Below are positions 52,925 to 64,000 of a stretch of DNA of 64,000 nucleotides, one piece after another. The DNA is taken from assembly GCA_963854835.1 (NCBI GenBank), contig OY978527.1, positions 36,107,040-36,171,039 on the forward strand, in the 5' to 3' direction. Source of the stretch: Megamerina dolium. Taxonomy: Eukaryota; Arthropoda; Insecta; Diptera; Megamerinidae. The translations under genes were made by a program, and so were the position numbers. The notes beneath the pieces were generated by a model. The model had not been told where the DNA came from and did no database searches. It saw nothing but the letters and a program-made list of their open reading frames with translations. Position 1 is the first letter of the stretch, and each line of letters begins with the position of its first letter.

Positions 52925-53520
52925 GCTGATTTTCCCTTGAAACAGCTTGAAAATTATAATAATTTTCATCTCCGATGACGCTTATTTTTATCTCAGTTGT
53001 ACGGTGAATAATCAAAACTGTCGGTTATGGTGCGAAGAATATCCACAAATTATTTACGAACGACCATCACATTCATTTAAACTGAATGTTTGGTGTGGTT
53101 TTTGGTCAGGTGGAATTATCGGTCCGTATATCTTCCAAAATGAAGTTGGTGACATCGTCTCTACAAATGGAGAAATTGGTGTAGATCGATAATTACCAAC
53201 TTTTTATGGCCGCAATTGGGAGAAATTGATCTTGAAAACAGCTGAATTTAACAACACGGGGCTACGTGCGAAACAATTGAATTATTGCGAGAAAAGTTTG
53301 GCTATTCAATAACAATGGCTAAACAATGTATTTTTGGGGTCTTGAAGCCTAAAATTTTGAATTTCAAATATCACGAAAACCTGAGCCAAGTGGAAATTTC
53401 TAAATTATCATTTACCAACAAACTTTCTCTTTGATTATTTAATGATCATCTCTTTGGCGTCAATTTCGAAAGGAAATTCGTGCTCGAAGACGATCCTTTA
53501 TTTCTTAAAAAAATTTTGTA
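52925..53520 (+). mobile_element. VNKQNC-group transposase fragment
   Basis: Frame pieces are FISDDAYFYLSCTVNNQNCR (first Asp, with VNNQNC variant), WCEEYPQIIYERPSH, LNVWCGFWSGGIIGPYIFQN, then NFLWPQLGEIDLEN and QHGATCETIELLREKFG (second Asp region degraded). The third Asp block is not recognisable. It is in the opposite orientation to the copy at 47.4 kb and closely related to it. Confidence 0.7.
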
Positions 53521-54076
53521 AAGCTTCAAATACAATCCTCCTTAAGATTGACATACAATTCTCAAAGAAAACAGATCATATGTAACTTTTTTTTTAGTAG
53601 TTGTAAAAATCGAAAAGTATTCAATATCGAAGGTATTCAGTGAAGCACAAAACACAACTCGTAAGTATCTTTCATTGTACATAATTCGTGCTTTTTAGTT
53701 TTGCTATCACATACTGGTAATGATGAGAATAAATGAAAAATTGCTTATTCATGAGCATTTCATTTTATTAATTATTTTCTATTGAGGTGTTTTGAAATTT
53801 AATACTTTTGTTTTCTAATACTACTCAACTTGCGCGAGTAAATCCAACCTTGGTGTTTGGTTTTTTTTTTTTTTTGCTGTGTACATATGTTACATATGTA
53901 TGTACATGTTTTTAATTCAAACAACTCTAAACCTTCTAGTGTTTACATATTAAGTACAATGAATAACAATAACAATAAGAACATTTAAAAAAATATGCAT
54001 ACTTATATTTCTACACACAGAAAGCGAATTTCTAGGGAATTTAAAGCAAAGCTAAGCATTTAACAAATATATTTAG
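53521..54076. other. Putative intron, nothing recognised
   Basis: AT-rich with a T14 run near 53863. No supported feature. Confidence 0.3.
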
Positions 54077-54652
54077 TAGGACTGTGCGATTAATCGTTTA
54101 ATCGAATAATCTGATTAAGCAGCATTTTTGATTAATCGATTATTCGAGTGTAACCAGAATTTTGATTAATCAAATAATTAATTACTTGAATAATCATGAT
54201 TTTAAATATTCAAAAATTGAAGTTATTCGATTAATCATAATAAAAGTATTCGAATAGAGTATTTAAAATATTTATAATAGGTGACTTCACACCAAGCTGT
54301 TGTTTCGTTAGTGCGATACTTGTATTTTCTGAAATTTGGTAAATTTCCAAAAACAAAATACACACAAAAAACTACAAAGTAGCGAACTAACGAACTAACG
54401 AGCTTTGTGTGTAAAGTCACCTAATATTTTTTCCAATACTCAAAGTCAATCGGTAGCTTTTCGAAGCTACGAATATTAGAATGCGTTTGAAATTTTTATT
54501 TTAAAAGAAAACTTCAAAAGCAAAGAAAAACGAAAAATGCAAAATATTTTGATTAATCGAATAATTCGTATTTTGATTAATCAAAATTTTGATTGATCGA
54601 ATAATTGAGATTAATCAGATTGTTTGACTAAATGACTAATCGCACAGCCCTA
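54077..54652. mobile_element. hAT-like MITE with 8-bp target duplication
   Basis: The ends are TAGGACTGTGCGATTAATCG (left) and the inverse of TAGGGCTGTGCGATTAGTCA (right), diverging further inward. The flanks ATATTTAG (54069-54076) and ATATTTAC (54653-54660) match at 7 of 8 positions, as expected for a hAT insertion. The interior is built from many GATTAATCRAATAAT units in both orientations, so the arms pair extensively. There is no coding capacity. A second element sits inside at 54280-54421. Confidence 0.8.
54280..54421. mobile_element. Small MITE nested in the hAT-like MITE
   Basis: 142 bp bounded by GGTGACTTCACACCAAGCT and the inverse of GGTGACTTTACACACAAAGC, each flanked by TA (54278-54279, 54422-54423), which fits a Tc1/mariner-type TA duplication. 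Inner arms also repeat CGTTAGT-CG motifs. It interrupts the palindromic array of the host MITE, so it is the younger insertion. Confidence 0.7.
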
Positions 54653-55269
54653 ATATTTACTGTTAATACGTATCAATGCACCAATAGCTTGGGTACTCTA
54701 AATTCAGGTCTCCAATTTTCCACTAAGCGGTGAGTTTAATCTCGTCTATCTCTGGCAATTAGATACAGCAGCGGCTAATAGTATAGTGGGTGTTCAATAT
54801 GACGTTTCAAGATCAAGATGCCATGTATTTATCTATTCACTATTCATTGTCTTGAACATGAGTGAAAACAAAAAAAAAAAATTAAAATTTTAATTTAAAA
54901 AAAGGGAAGAACACTAAAAACGATCTAAAAAAATGTGTGAAATGTATGGTGATGATACTGTATCAGACCAATCCTTAAAAAATTGTGGAAGGCATAAACA
55001 GCGTAGACATTTTCTAGAGAGCTAAACATTCACCATCTAACAGTTTTAAAGGTTTTCACACATTTGTCACTTGAGTGTCACATGAATTAATAGCGAATAT
55101 TTTATCGAATTTCGAATTTCCATGTGCGAAATCCTGCTGAAACGAAACGAAATTGAATCATATTTGAAGTGATTGATTACTGGTGGTGAAAGCGAGGCGA
55201 AGCTGCTTCGCAAAGCCAAAGGATCGACGCCAAAGTAGGTAATGTTGTGTTTTCGTAAGATTAGAATGG
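54653..55269. other. Putative intron, possible old mariner remnant
   Basis: Translation near 55120-55200 gives EILLKRNEIESYLK and ITGGESE, similar to the LLKRN-I-PFLKRIVTGDEKW block of mariners, with the Asp lost. It is too decayed for a firm call. Confidence 0.3.
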
Positions 55270-55475
55270 AATAGTGGTTAATAAGTGGTTAGTGCGTTGA
55301 TCTTCTGAACCCTGATGTCGTGAGTTCGAAAATATGTTTTCGAGTGGTGCCCAAGAAACTGGCAATTCTTTCGGCAGTAACAATTAACAATGGAAACGAT
55401 TCTAAAAGAGCAGTGTGTGACAAAGTTCAGAAAAAGTAATGTCACAAGGTTTCGGTACCGTTCGGAACAGATAAA
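55270..55475 (+). mobile_element. tRNA-derived SINE, copy G (no tail)
   Basis: Head with AATAAGTGGTTAGTGCGTTG (box A damaged) and GTGAGTTCGAAA (box B). The body has GGCAATTCTTTCGGCAGTAA, CAGTGTGTGACAAAGTTCAG and ACCGTTCGGAAC. It stops at the GGAAC-AG block and lacks the tail. It is more diverged than copies B and D. Confidence 0.7.
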
Positions 55476-57589
55476 CATCTTTAAATCGACTATGAAGGCG
55501 GTGCTGATCAATATCTGCTTCCTTCAAGTGGCTGCAAATATCTGACCAAATTGAAAGTGTATTCACTTGTATGCAGGGCATAATAAGAAATTTCAAAAGT
55601 AAACAATAAATTCATTGTTTAAAATTACAAAGTGGGTGAGGTAATTCTCGAAATCGGATGATAACATCTTCGAAGAAATTAGCCACGTTAAAATGGAATT
55701 AATATGACGCACATACACTAACCATAGTGAGATGGTGAACGTGAGCCATCAATGAAATTGAAAACATACTCATAGGTGTATATATGTTATATACCGGGTG
55801 TTTTAGTAATGGACGACCATAATGTATAGATATCTATACATCAAAGTAAAACAATGAGCATATGTATATAACATAAGTTGGAGAGTGTCTCATATTTATT
55901 TATAATTGAACTTACCTACATCAACATTTTCAAGTGAAAAACCACCATGCACGATGAAGATATACATATGTATTTATGTACGTGGTATTTTATGGCATAC
56001 GATGATGATGATCAACAAATAATAAGGCAATAGCAACAATAATCAGCAACACATTGACGACAACCACGAACTAAGACGTAAGACGATTGCAATGAATGAC
56101 TCAATATTAAGGTATTCTATGAACGTGTTAAAGACGGCGACAGTGGCGAGCCACTACGACGCTGATAGGAAGAAGTTGTTCGTACAGGGGTTGTATGATA
56201 TATACATAGCTAAGATATCGTTTAAAATTTTAATAGTACAAATTTAGTATTAGTCTCGACAAATTTTTCAGAGCCTTGGAATATATCAAACAACCATTAT
56301 GCAGTGAGATGTGAGGAAACGAAAAGGTGTGGTAGAATTGGTAGTGGTGATGCGGCACCATGTGCGCTTGCTTCTTCTTTTCACTGTAGCTGCTGTTTCT
56401 GTTGTCATCGCGATAATGATTATTGCATGGTAAGGGCGAAGGTAGCACCGTGTGGTGTGTGTTTGTGTGTAGTTGTGCTTATCTTCTGAGAATTGTGAAA
56501 TATGGCATGCTTGCCTGACTGACTGACTGACTGACTGTTGCCGGTGTTTCATTGACAATTCATTTAGCTTTTAGTCAAATGTATAATATGGATATACATA
56601 TGCTGCTGACTCGTCTATGGGTTGGCAGCTGTGACGACGGTCATTTTTGGTCGCAATACAACGATCGTGATGATTAAATGTTTCAGTAATGAAACAAACG
56701 GCGTGAAGTGTGAACGCGTTATATATAGTATTTTGCGATATTTATTCTTTCACAATAAATATAAATTGATTAATGGCAAATAAGTGTATTATACATATGC
56801 TTACGTGTATGTACATATAGTCAAATTTAAAAATTTTGTGAGATTTAATATTAAATACTGAATATTAGAATATAAAAAATAAAAAAATTAGTAAGAAAAA
56901 AAAAATAAATAAATATGGTGCATCTAATTTGTAATTCAAGTCGTGAACAATATATGCAGGTTAGTGTTGTTTTGTTCTGTTTTGCATTTTGTTTTTACTC
57001 TGTTTTTCTTTGCGCGACCAACATCTTCAAGTCCATATGAAGCAATATACGTCGTAAATCACCTTTTTAAAAATAATTAAATTTCTCTCTTAGATCTGAA
57101 AGGTCTATTGTACATCCCTCTTCATCGCAAAATCTCCACAATGGACATTCTATTCCATATATTCCATAAATTCCACAACGATGACTATTTACTTATTATT
57201 ACTTTTCGACTAACAAAATTATGAAATACATTAGTGCATACATACATAAATGTGATGCCATTCATATGAGCATTATGTGTAAAAAATATTCATACCAAAT
57301 ACAATTTAACTTAGTCAGCGCTTTATTTGTTAGATAATTTCAGTCAGATGTATAAAAGTTGACAAAATATTAGAAAGTGCATTCCAGAGGTTCAACGTTC
57401 GACATGTTATGTTGACTCTCAAAGCATTGATCGTACCAAATCACACTTTCAAGTAAGATGATACTATGTTCACGAAGAATCGGTTCTTGGCTAATCTTTA
57501 GACAATTTTTTTTTTCTTATATATTTGTTGACAAATTGTCTGAAGAAAGAAATGTGAAATTTTAAACCATCGGGGGAACTGGGCTAAGA
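55476..57589. other. Putative intron, nothing recognised
   Basis: No supported gene or element. A (GACT)n run is listed separately. The frames at 56230-56558 overlap each other on both strands and show simple-sequence bias. Confidence 0.3.
56516..56538. repeat. (GACT)n microsatellite
   Basis: Five to six copies of GACT in a row, directly readable. Confidence 0.9.
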
Positions 57590-58120
57590 TACACACTCTA
57601 GCTCCGCGAAGGGTGCACAATAGATCGTATAGGTCGTGGTGCAACATCCCTCCAACGATAATCCCGAAAAGAAGTGCAATACATTGGATTCGGAAAAATA
57701 CTATCGGCCTATATGCGATAACATCGAAAAATGGCATCTTTACCAACAGTGACACTGGGATGGTAAATGATTTCCATCGGAATTGTTTAGATGTGGTGCA
57801 GGGGGAATCTTCTTTCAGCTTCCTCTGCCAGTATCGGGCCTTGCAAGTCGTAGGAATTCCATCAGGGGTAAGCCTTTCTCCAACAAGCTAGCCGGATTGG
57901 TTTGAAGTTGACATAGATGAGGTATATCAGTCACCTTTGCTATCGTTCTTACCATTTTCTACCTCTTAAACTTTCCTGTTTACTATTTTCACCTCTCTTT
58001 TTCTTATCTTGCTTCTTTTTTTTCTTTTCCTTGACAAGACAAAAGGACAAATCGGGCCTAAGTGAGTCCTCCTCTAGGGTCATCCTTTTACCCTAATGCC
58101 TAATGCCTTCTTAACCCACT
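57590..58120. other. GC-richer block, probable unidentified repeat
   Basis: Base composition is clearly less AT-rich than the flanks. Phrases such as CTAGCTCCGCGAAGGGTGC and CCTCCTCTAGGGTCATCC look like decayed transposon UTR or coding DNA. The 92-residue plus frame at 57613-57891 gives no recognisable motif. No terminal repeats were found. Confidence 0.3.
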
Positions 58121-59679
58121 AAGTTCAAATAACTCAATTTCTACCCCGTTAAATACAACTTTATTCTTCACAAAACGTTTCAGTAAACCATGTATTTCTA
58201 GGGTAAAAGGATCTGAAAAAGATATACAATACTCAAAATTATTTTTTCAACGATATATCATCACACTTTGGAATCGAGTAACAACTAAAGAGAAAACTCG
58301 ATTTTGGCTGCTTGTAGAACTCGCTCCCTTCCCTCAAAGTAAGTTGTGAGACTAGGGGCGTAATTGCAAAATTTTTTTCTAACGTATGGGGATCGATCCA
58401 GTCTACTGTATATCTTTAAAAAACATATAATCTATAATAATTATTGTAATGAATGAATGTATAAATTTATACAATATTTGTAACATATATTTCACCTGTC
58501 ATACCTGGTTTACTTAAGCTAACTAACAAACCAATACATAAATTATCATAATGCTTTGTAATGTTTTGCTTCTTACTACTGACACATTTATTTGTAGTAA
58601 CACAGTAACTGTGTGGTAATTATTGTAATACTGGGTAATATACAATACTCGTATACATACAAACATACCTATGTACCTATAGTTACTGTACAAAATACGG
58701 TGTTGTGATTATTTTAACCTCTTTTGTCTTCTTCTGCTTCGGTTCTTTTTCATAATTTTTATGAATAACGTCATACTCTGAATGTCAATTATATGACATT
58801 TAGATTTTGCTTGATTTCTCTCTTGTACTCATATTTTTTCTAATTTCACAGCTTTGTAGTGAAATTTATTAGGTACTTGTGTGTGTGTGTGTGTCTATAA
58901 GCGAATATGTATATTTTATAGTTGTATATCTGCACTTTCATTAAAATGGTAGTGCGCCATGTTTCCAACATTAGAACAACAAATGACATGACAGTTGTTT
59001 TGCATTAATTTGCATAAAATATGGGTTAACTTTTTTTTATTATCATTTTGTATTTATACATATCTTGATTCCATTAAAAAGGCATGCTATTATATTTAAT
59101 ATCAGGCTTTATTCGATTTATTTTTATTTTATTTTTTTGTGGCTTTTTAAATTCTAATTGCGTTCCAATATAAACAGGACCTTTTACAAATAAGAAAAAC
59201 AAACATTTGTTTCTTAGGTTATTTAGACTAGTTCCCGATATGTACGTTTAAAAGCATTGCGGGATGTCCTTCCTGATGGTACAATAATTATGAATGGATT
59301 CTAGGTCCATAAAATACCTTCCTATGAGGCCTAATCAATATATTGAACTCATATCTTTCCCTTCAATATAGGTCCTTTATGAAAGTATATATAATATATT
59401 GTTCAACGTTATTTGCGAGTAAAACAAAGAAAAATCTAATCTAAAACATTCTCGTTCCGTGTCCGTAGAATTCCGCGTGTGGTTAGTGTAATGCCGTCAA
59501 CTTACCGGCGTTATGTCCAGATTCCTCTAGAACACATGAAAATACAATGTTACGATGTTGTCCTACGTTGAAGAAAAAATTCCAGAATAACGATGCTGAA
59601 CAAACTTCAAAATTTGTTAAGTACTCAGTATTTCACCATAAATCTTCTTTGGATACCCTGCCATAGAAATATCGAGAGT
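58121..59679. other. Putative intron, nothing recognised
   Basis: AT-rich, with a (GT)n run near 58879-58893. No supported exon or element. Confidence 0.3.
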
Positions 59680-60180
59680 AATCCGCAGGGCGGATGAATT
59701 GGCCACGCAGAGCACAACGTTGCCACTCAACCCGCATAGGATTTCGGTTACGATGCCGTTGTCGACTTGTAAATTGTTAATTAACTATCGATGTTTCTAA
59801 CACAAGTTGGCGACAAATGGCAACCTGTCTAACCATTAGGCTAACTTAGCTAGAAAGGAGCTTAAGTCGAACTAAAGCTACTTTTAAAATTCAATAGGCT
59901 GAATACTAGAAAAACAACCGGAGCTTTAAAACGTCATTGTCTTATTCGTAGGTACGCCAGAAGAAACCGTAGAAGTTGGTCTGTGTGGGTCCTTAACTCG
60001 GTGCAGTAGAAAGTTTAACACGCTCGAAATTGACTCTCCTCACATCATTACCGTAATTCCAAACATAACAAAGACAATTTCGTTTATTAAATCGTTAGGA
60101 GGGCCCACTAGGATAAGGACTACTTCTCGTGGTATAACAATGGGCCATAACGTGCCTAAATGCCCTAGCTAACCTACCCT
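59680..60180 (+). mobile_element. LINE RNase H region fragment
   Basis: Frame pieces are RADELATQSTTLPLNPHRIS, then VTMPLSTCKLL (end of an RNase H domain: ADELA and the P--K-L phrase). Further on, in broken frames, come GLCGSLTRC, DSPHIITVIPN and FIKSLG. The region matches I/jockey-like elements that carry RNase H. Stops are frequent. Confidence 0.55.
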
Positions 60181-60273
60181 ATCTACTGATTCTATTAATC
60201 GAAAGGGACTTCGGACATAGATGACACCATAGTGCATATTGTTACCTATTTAACAATATCTAATATTATAAAA

Positions 60274-60429
60274 TTGGTCATCAGATACTAAAGTTAAGTA
60301 AAAAAAAGTCTGGTTTTTTTCGCGGTCCAAAAAAAAAACCTTTTTAGCGGTGCTTAGATGATCTCAAGTAAGCTATCAATTAAAAGGAGGACATTTGAAA
60401 CTTTTTTCTTTTGTACGGACAGCGACCCC
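60274..60429 (+). repeat. Dispersed repeat, copy 2 (partner at 3938)
   Basis: Aligns by eye with 3938-4087 in the same orientation. Shared blocks include ATCTCAAGTAAGCTATCAAT (CTCAAGGTAAGCTATCAAAT in the partner) and GACATTTGAAACTT. Confidence 0.45.
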
Positions 60430-60778
60430 TTTTTTTTTATTTTAACCTAAAAGTTGTTGCTTTTTTGTTATTGCATATGTTTTTTTTTTCTTATTAAATA
60501 TTAATTTTATTATAATTGATATTTTATATTAATTATTTTTTCCCTTAAAGTAAACAAATGTTCATGACAAATTGAAAAATGCTTATAAGCATGTAATTAT
60601 TTATTTTAGCTATTTGTGTAAATGAATACATAATTTGCACTGATATACCAGAGAGACTTTGTCCAAGATTCTCTTCCAGTCTTTATGGAACGCGTTGAAA
60701 TGTGTACAGAAGAAGCCTAGTTAGTTTAGAGAATTTTGAATTTAGAAACTTATTTATGGCAAATAAATACTGTCCCAA

Positions 60779-61570
60779 GTGTACCCAATTTTTATTTATT
60801 TGGACTTCGCCGATGGCATCTGCCTCCTCTCACTCAAACTCATCGACATGCAAGCGAAGGCGGACAACTTAGTCGCGCTGGCACGTACTGTCGGACTGGA
60901 GGTCAACATCACAAAGACCAAGGCCATGAGAGTTAACCACAAAAACGCAAGCCATATAATGGTCGACGGATGCCCGGTGGAATTTGTTGAAAACTTCTGT
61001 TACCTCGGCTGCGTTATTACGGCAGACGGCGGAACTAATGAAGATGTCAACTGCAGTTTAAACAAATCAATGGTGGCGTCCGGGCGACTGCATGCAATGT
61101 GGGTGAGCTCGCGGAACTCCAGGCACACAAAGCTGCGAATATTCAGCTCATGTGTGAAGTCAGTATTGTTGTACGGAAGTGCAACATGGCTGATCTTTAA
61201 CACCATCACACAAAAGCTACAAACTTTCGTCAACAGATGCCTCCTCCGTCTCATCTGTAGAATATTTTGGCCGAACACCATCAGCAACGATGCGCTGTGG
61301 ATACTAACGAATGGAGAACTCGTCCTGTTGCAAATCAAAAATAGAAAGTGGCGATGAATAGGTCACACGCTTTCTGAAGCATTACAAGAATGGCAGTAGA
61401 CTGGAACCCGGAAGGGAGTAGAGGTCGAGCTCGGCCAAAAAATACTTGGAGTAGGTTGATATTGCGCGAGCTAGCCGATGTCAACACAACATGGGACGGC
61501 GCAAAAATAACAACTTAGAACCGTGTACGATGGAAGAGTCTCGTTGAAGCCCTATGCTCCCAGGAGGAGT
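60779..61570 (+). mobile_element. LINE RT C-terminal half, relatively well preserved
   Basis: Starts within the catalytic palm: LDFADGICLLS, where the family has YADDICLLS, so one catalytic Asp of the ADD box is changed to Gly. It continues LVALARTVGLEVNITKTKAM, then VEFVENFCYLGCVITADGGT, LRIFSSCVKSVLLYGSATWL, TFVNRCLLRLICRIFWPNTI and SNDALWILTNGE. Past a stop at 61357 come IGHTLSEA and NRVRWKSLVEALCSQEE, the usual C-terminus. 192 codons are open, so it is the youngest-looking LINE piece in the window. It is 5'-truncated. Confidence 0.82.
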
Positions 61571-62244
61571 GAACAAGGAAAAAAATATATATATTTATTT
61601 TACATATATGTGCATACTGTAGACCATCTCCATCAAGTGTATGTCCTTTTTACCAATAACAACAAAAATAGTTATTTAAAATCGAAATATCGTACAATAT
61701 TTTAAATTTCCCCATAAATTGGTTGTTTCAACAATTTCCATTAGGTTACTAATGAATTATATGTAAAATATACTCATACATACGAATATGTACATATATA
61801 GTACTTACCATACATGGCTATATAAACATACCTGCTAAATAAAATAATAGGTATGTACAATATATCATTTGTATGTGTATGTATATGTAACTTAAATTTA
61901 TTTCCAATAAATGCGATTCACTAGAATTGATGAAATAAACGTTGTACTGTATACATTCCGTGGAAATCATAAATGAATGAACAAAATATATTATAGTACA
62001 TACTATGCTTATATGTGTGTTTATGTATATGTTTTATAAATAATATACATTATACTAGTGGATGGATTGTTCGTACTTGTGCAAAATAAAAGGAAATAAA
62101 AAGCGAAATTCTTCTTAAGAATTCGTATGTGGTACCTCTTTTATTATTTATATTTCTTTATAAATAATGTGGTTGGTCAGCAGATGGAGACTGAAAAGAG
62201 AGAAAGAGATTAAATGAATTAAATTCTTATGAATAAACTATGTA
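61571..62244. other. Putative intron, nothing recognised
   Basis: AT-rich with many TACATA/TATGTA motifs. No supported feature. Confidence 0.3.
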
Positions 62245-62527
62245 CGGGGTGGGCCATTTAAAGTTTGGAATTAGAATCTGCTCTAAAAACAACTAATAAT
62301 TATTTTTTTCAAAGTCATGAGTTTATTAGAAAGATTTTCCCAAACCCAACCAATCGAAAATGTACTGAAACTTTTGGTTGATTGGATGGGGTACTGTAAA
62401 GTCAACCGTGGCAGTCATTTGAATGATGTTCTCTTTCATTCTTAAATGCAAACGGATTACTGAAAAAATATTCCTTAGTTTTTTTTTTTAGGCGATTCTA
62501 ATTCCTAACTTTAAATGGCCCACCCTG
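62245..62527. mobile_element. 283-bp MITE with TA duplication (Tc1/mariner-like)
   Basis: Inverted ends: CGGGGTGGGCCATTTAAAGT on the left and the inverse of CAGGGTGGGCCATTTAAAGT on the right. They continue inward as TTGGAATTAGAATC and the inverse of TAGGAATTAGAATC. TA is duplicated at 62243-62244 and 62528-62529. The interior (TTTTGGTTGATTGGATGG, later CCGTGGCAGTCATTTGAATG) may be a leftover of the parent transposase gene on the minus strand. It has no open frame. Confidence 0.88.
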
Positions 62528-62854
62528 TATATAGTTATATTAAAAACTTTTAATTTGCATGTTAGTTGTATGATATATAGCTTGGAGCAAAATTACTTTC
62601 ATTGAGTCAGTCAATATGTGAAAGTAACATGTATATTAATTAACGGAATTTTAGCATGAATAGAACTTACGCATGCGCTTAATGTATAATACAGTTTATC
62701 TTGATTAATGAACTTTTTTTTTGCCAAATATGGACATTTGCATTTAAAAAAACGCGAGAAAAGTCAAAGTACTTAGGAAGCAGCGTGTCTAACTATAGAT
62801 GCTAAGCAAAAATGATAGAATTAGAAGATTGCGCCCATTAGAGAAGATTTGTTA

Positions 62855-63058
62855 CCGCTGTGACGTCACACTGCTACAACTGTGAGAGAAATGACAAAAT
62901 GGCAAACAAATTGAAAAGAAAAATGTAAACAATTCGGAATAATGAATAAATAATGCAACCCTTGGACAAATGTGACGTCACATTCACAGCTGATTGTGTC
63001 AAATTCACTGAGAACCGATGAACGATAGGCGCAACCTTCGTATTCTGTCATCCGTGGA
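62855..63058 (+). repeat. Dispersed repeat, copy 2 (partner at 39826)
   Basis: Aligns with 39826-40018. This copy has an extra GACAAATGTGACGTCACATT segment in the middle, and GTGACGTCAC also occurs at its left end. Those two GTGACGTCAC sites (CRE-like cores) are palindromic and could act as subterminal repeats. No TSD was found. Confidence 0.75.
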
Positions 63059-63921
63059 CACTAAGTATACTTATAATGTTACTTAAGTTCAGTGTTACCA
63101 ATCACTTTCAATCTTTTTGCTGTAAAAAGAACTTAATGTTGGCGATTGAGATATGATGTCTCTTGAAGAGCAATATACTGAAATGTTACTTATCGATATT
63201 TCTTTCTTTAAATTCCAAATATTTATAATTAAGCTAAAGAAAAAAATCATTAAAATCCAGATTACCAATCATATCGCATATATCGCAAATTTTGTCAATT
63301 ATTTCGGGTCGTTAGTGACATTCTGTGAATAAATGTGTCAGAATGGTAAAAGTTTAAAGTAATTTTCACTTTTCATTTTTTAATACAAATTCACAAAAGC
63401 TAAACTCCGTTTTATCTACAATCGCATTTAATATTTGAAGTCTTTAGAATGCAGTCTCAAAAGAATGGCAATGATAATATTCATTCAGTAGTAAAAAAGT
63501 CATATTAAAATTTAATGATGAAAGCTGTTCTGCTTCCGTTGTGTTGTTTAGAAAAAAAAATTAAGATTGTTGCAACGTTTGAAACTTGTTATAGCCTTAC
63601 ATTCACTGCAAACTTTTATTCGATTCATTGATGCGAATTTCCGAATTGAAAAGAATGTTATAATGTTTTTAAAGCCTAGAAAGAATGGGATTAACATTCA
63701 AATCTTATTCTTTACTGAATTCAAAAATGTGCGAATTTTAAGCTTTCAATGTTGATGAATGGTTCTTCTGCCATTCTTTAACGAAATAAAAGCATAAGAT
63801 TTCAAGCTCGTTGATGCAGCTTTTTAAGGGTGTGTGAATTCCGAAATGATACAATTTAAAATCATAAATGGGATAAATATGAATACGTATTTTTAATTAT
63901 TTGTTTTTTCTTATCTTTTAG
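63059..63921. other. Putative intron end, nothing recognised
   Basis: AT-rich intron-like DNA leading to the polypyrimidine tract (TTGTTTTTTCTTATCTTTTAG) of the exon at 63922. The frame at 63567-63755 has no exon support. Confidence 0.35.
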
Positions 63922-64000
63922 GCTGTTAAACAATTCATTGATCTCTGCAATAATATTGGCATATCTTGTACGACAACGACACGACGACGGAATATTTCAC
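63922..64000 (+). CDS. Internal exon of the plus-strand gene, cut by window edge
   Basis: After a very good acceptor (polypyrimidine, then TTTTAG) the phase 0 frame reads AVKQFIDLCNNIGISCTTTT, then RRRNIS, open to the end of the window. Phase 0 agrees with the donors at 40939 and 48806. The FIDLCNNIGIS part looks like folded protein, but I do not recognise the domain. Joining to those first exons is an inference from phase and strand. Confidence 0.55.

Noticed and set aside
56230..56558. 72- and 90-residue frames (His/Thr-rich) as genes
   Set aside because: They overlap each other and a plus-strand frame, and have simple-sequence composition with GACT repeats at one end.
1..64000. CRISPR arrays, bacterial operons, viral integrations or an intact LTR retrotransposon
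   Set aside because: No regularly spaced repeats, no long direct repeats bounding gag or pol, and no capsid- or polymerase-like viral frames were found. All RT pieces are of non-LTR type.

Overview
The window looks like nuclear DNA of a higher fly. It is AT-rich, intron-rich and densely packed with decayed transposons. My best guess is a tephritid fruit fly, but that genus-level guess is only an inference. There are few host genes.

The one gene I can name confidently is a sorting nexin 27 (Snx27) orthologue on the minus strand. Seven coding exons between 36214 and 18884 join without a frame break into a 507-residue protein with PDZ, PX and FERM-like regions. Its first intron is about 14 kb. 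It is filled with mariner elements, LINE fragments and SINEs, and also holds a phase-compatible candidate alternative first exon (23900-23979) that would skip most of the PDZ domain.

Two other genes enter the window only partly. A minus-strand exon (1841-2368) encodes 176 residues of an acidic, Ser/Asn-rich protein that I do not recognise. On the plus strand there is a short first exon at 40904-39 (MASETAENDQEN). A second possible first exon lies at 48768-806, and a phase-matched downstream exon opens at 63922 at the window edge. I infer that these three belong to one gene with a 15-23 kb first intron.

Most of the rest is mobile DNA. (1) A tRNA-derived SINE family has about eleven full or partial copies, some with perfect target-site duplications, two alternative 3' tails and headless versions. 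(2) Mariner (DD34D) transposons are common; two have clear TIRs and TA duplications. (3) A Tc1/mariner-superfamily group with a VNKQNC signature has four decayed copies. (4) Non-LTR retrotransposon pieces of jockey-like, RNase H-bearing and other RT types are frequent, mostly 3' ends. (5) There are several non-autonomous TIR elements, including nested ones at 38.1-39.3 kb and 54.1-54.7 kb.

No rRNA, functional tRNA, CRISPR array, viral gene or bacterial operon was seen. The layout is: 0-3 kb, end of an unknown gene; 3-16.6 kb, an intergenic transposon field; 16.6-36.8 kb, Snx27 and its flanks; 37-40.4 kb, intergenic MITEs; 40.4-64 kb, mostly the putative giant intron of the plus-strand gene.
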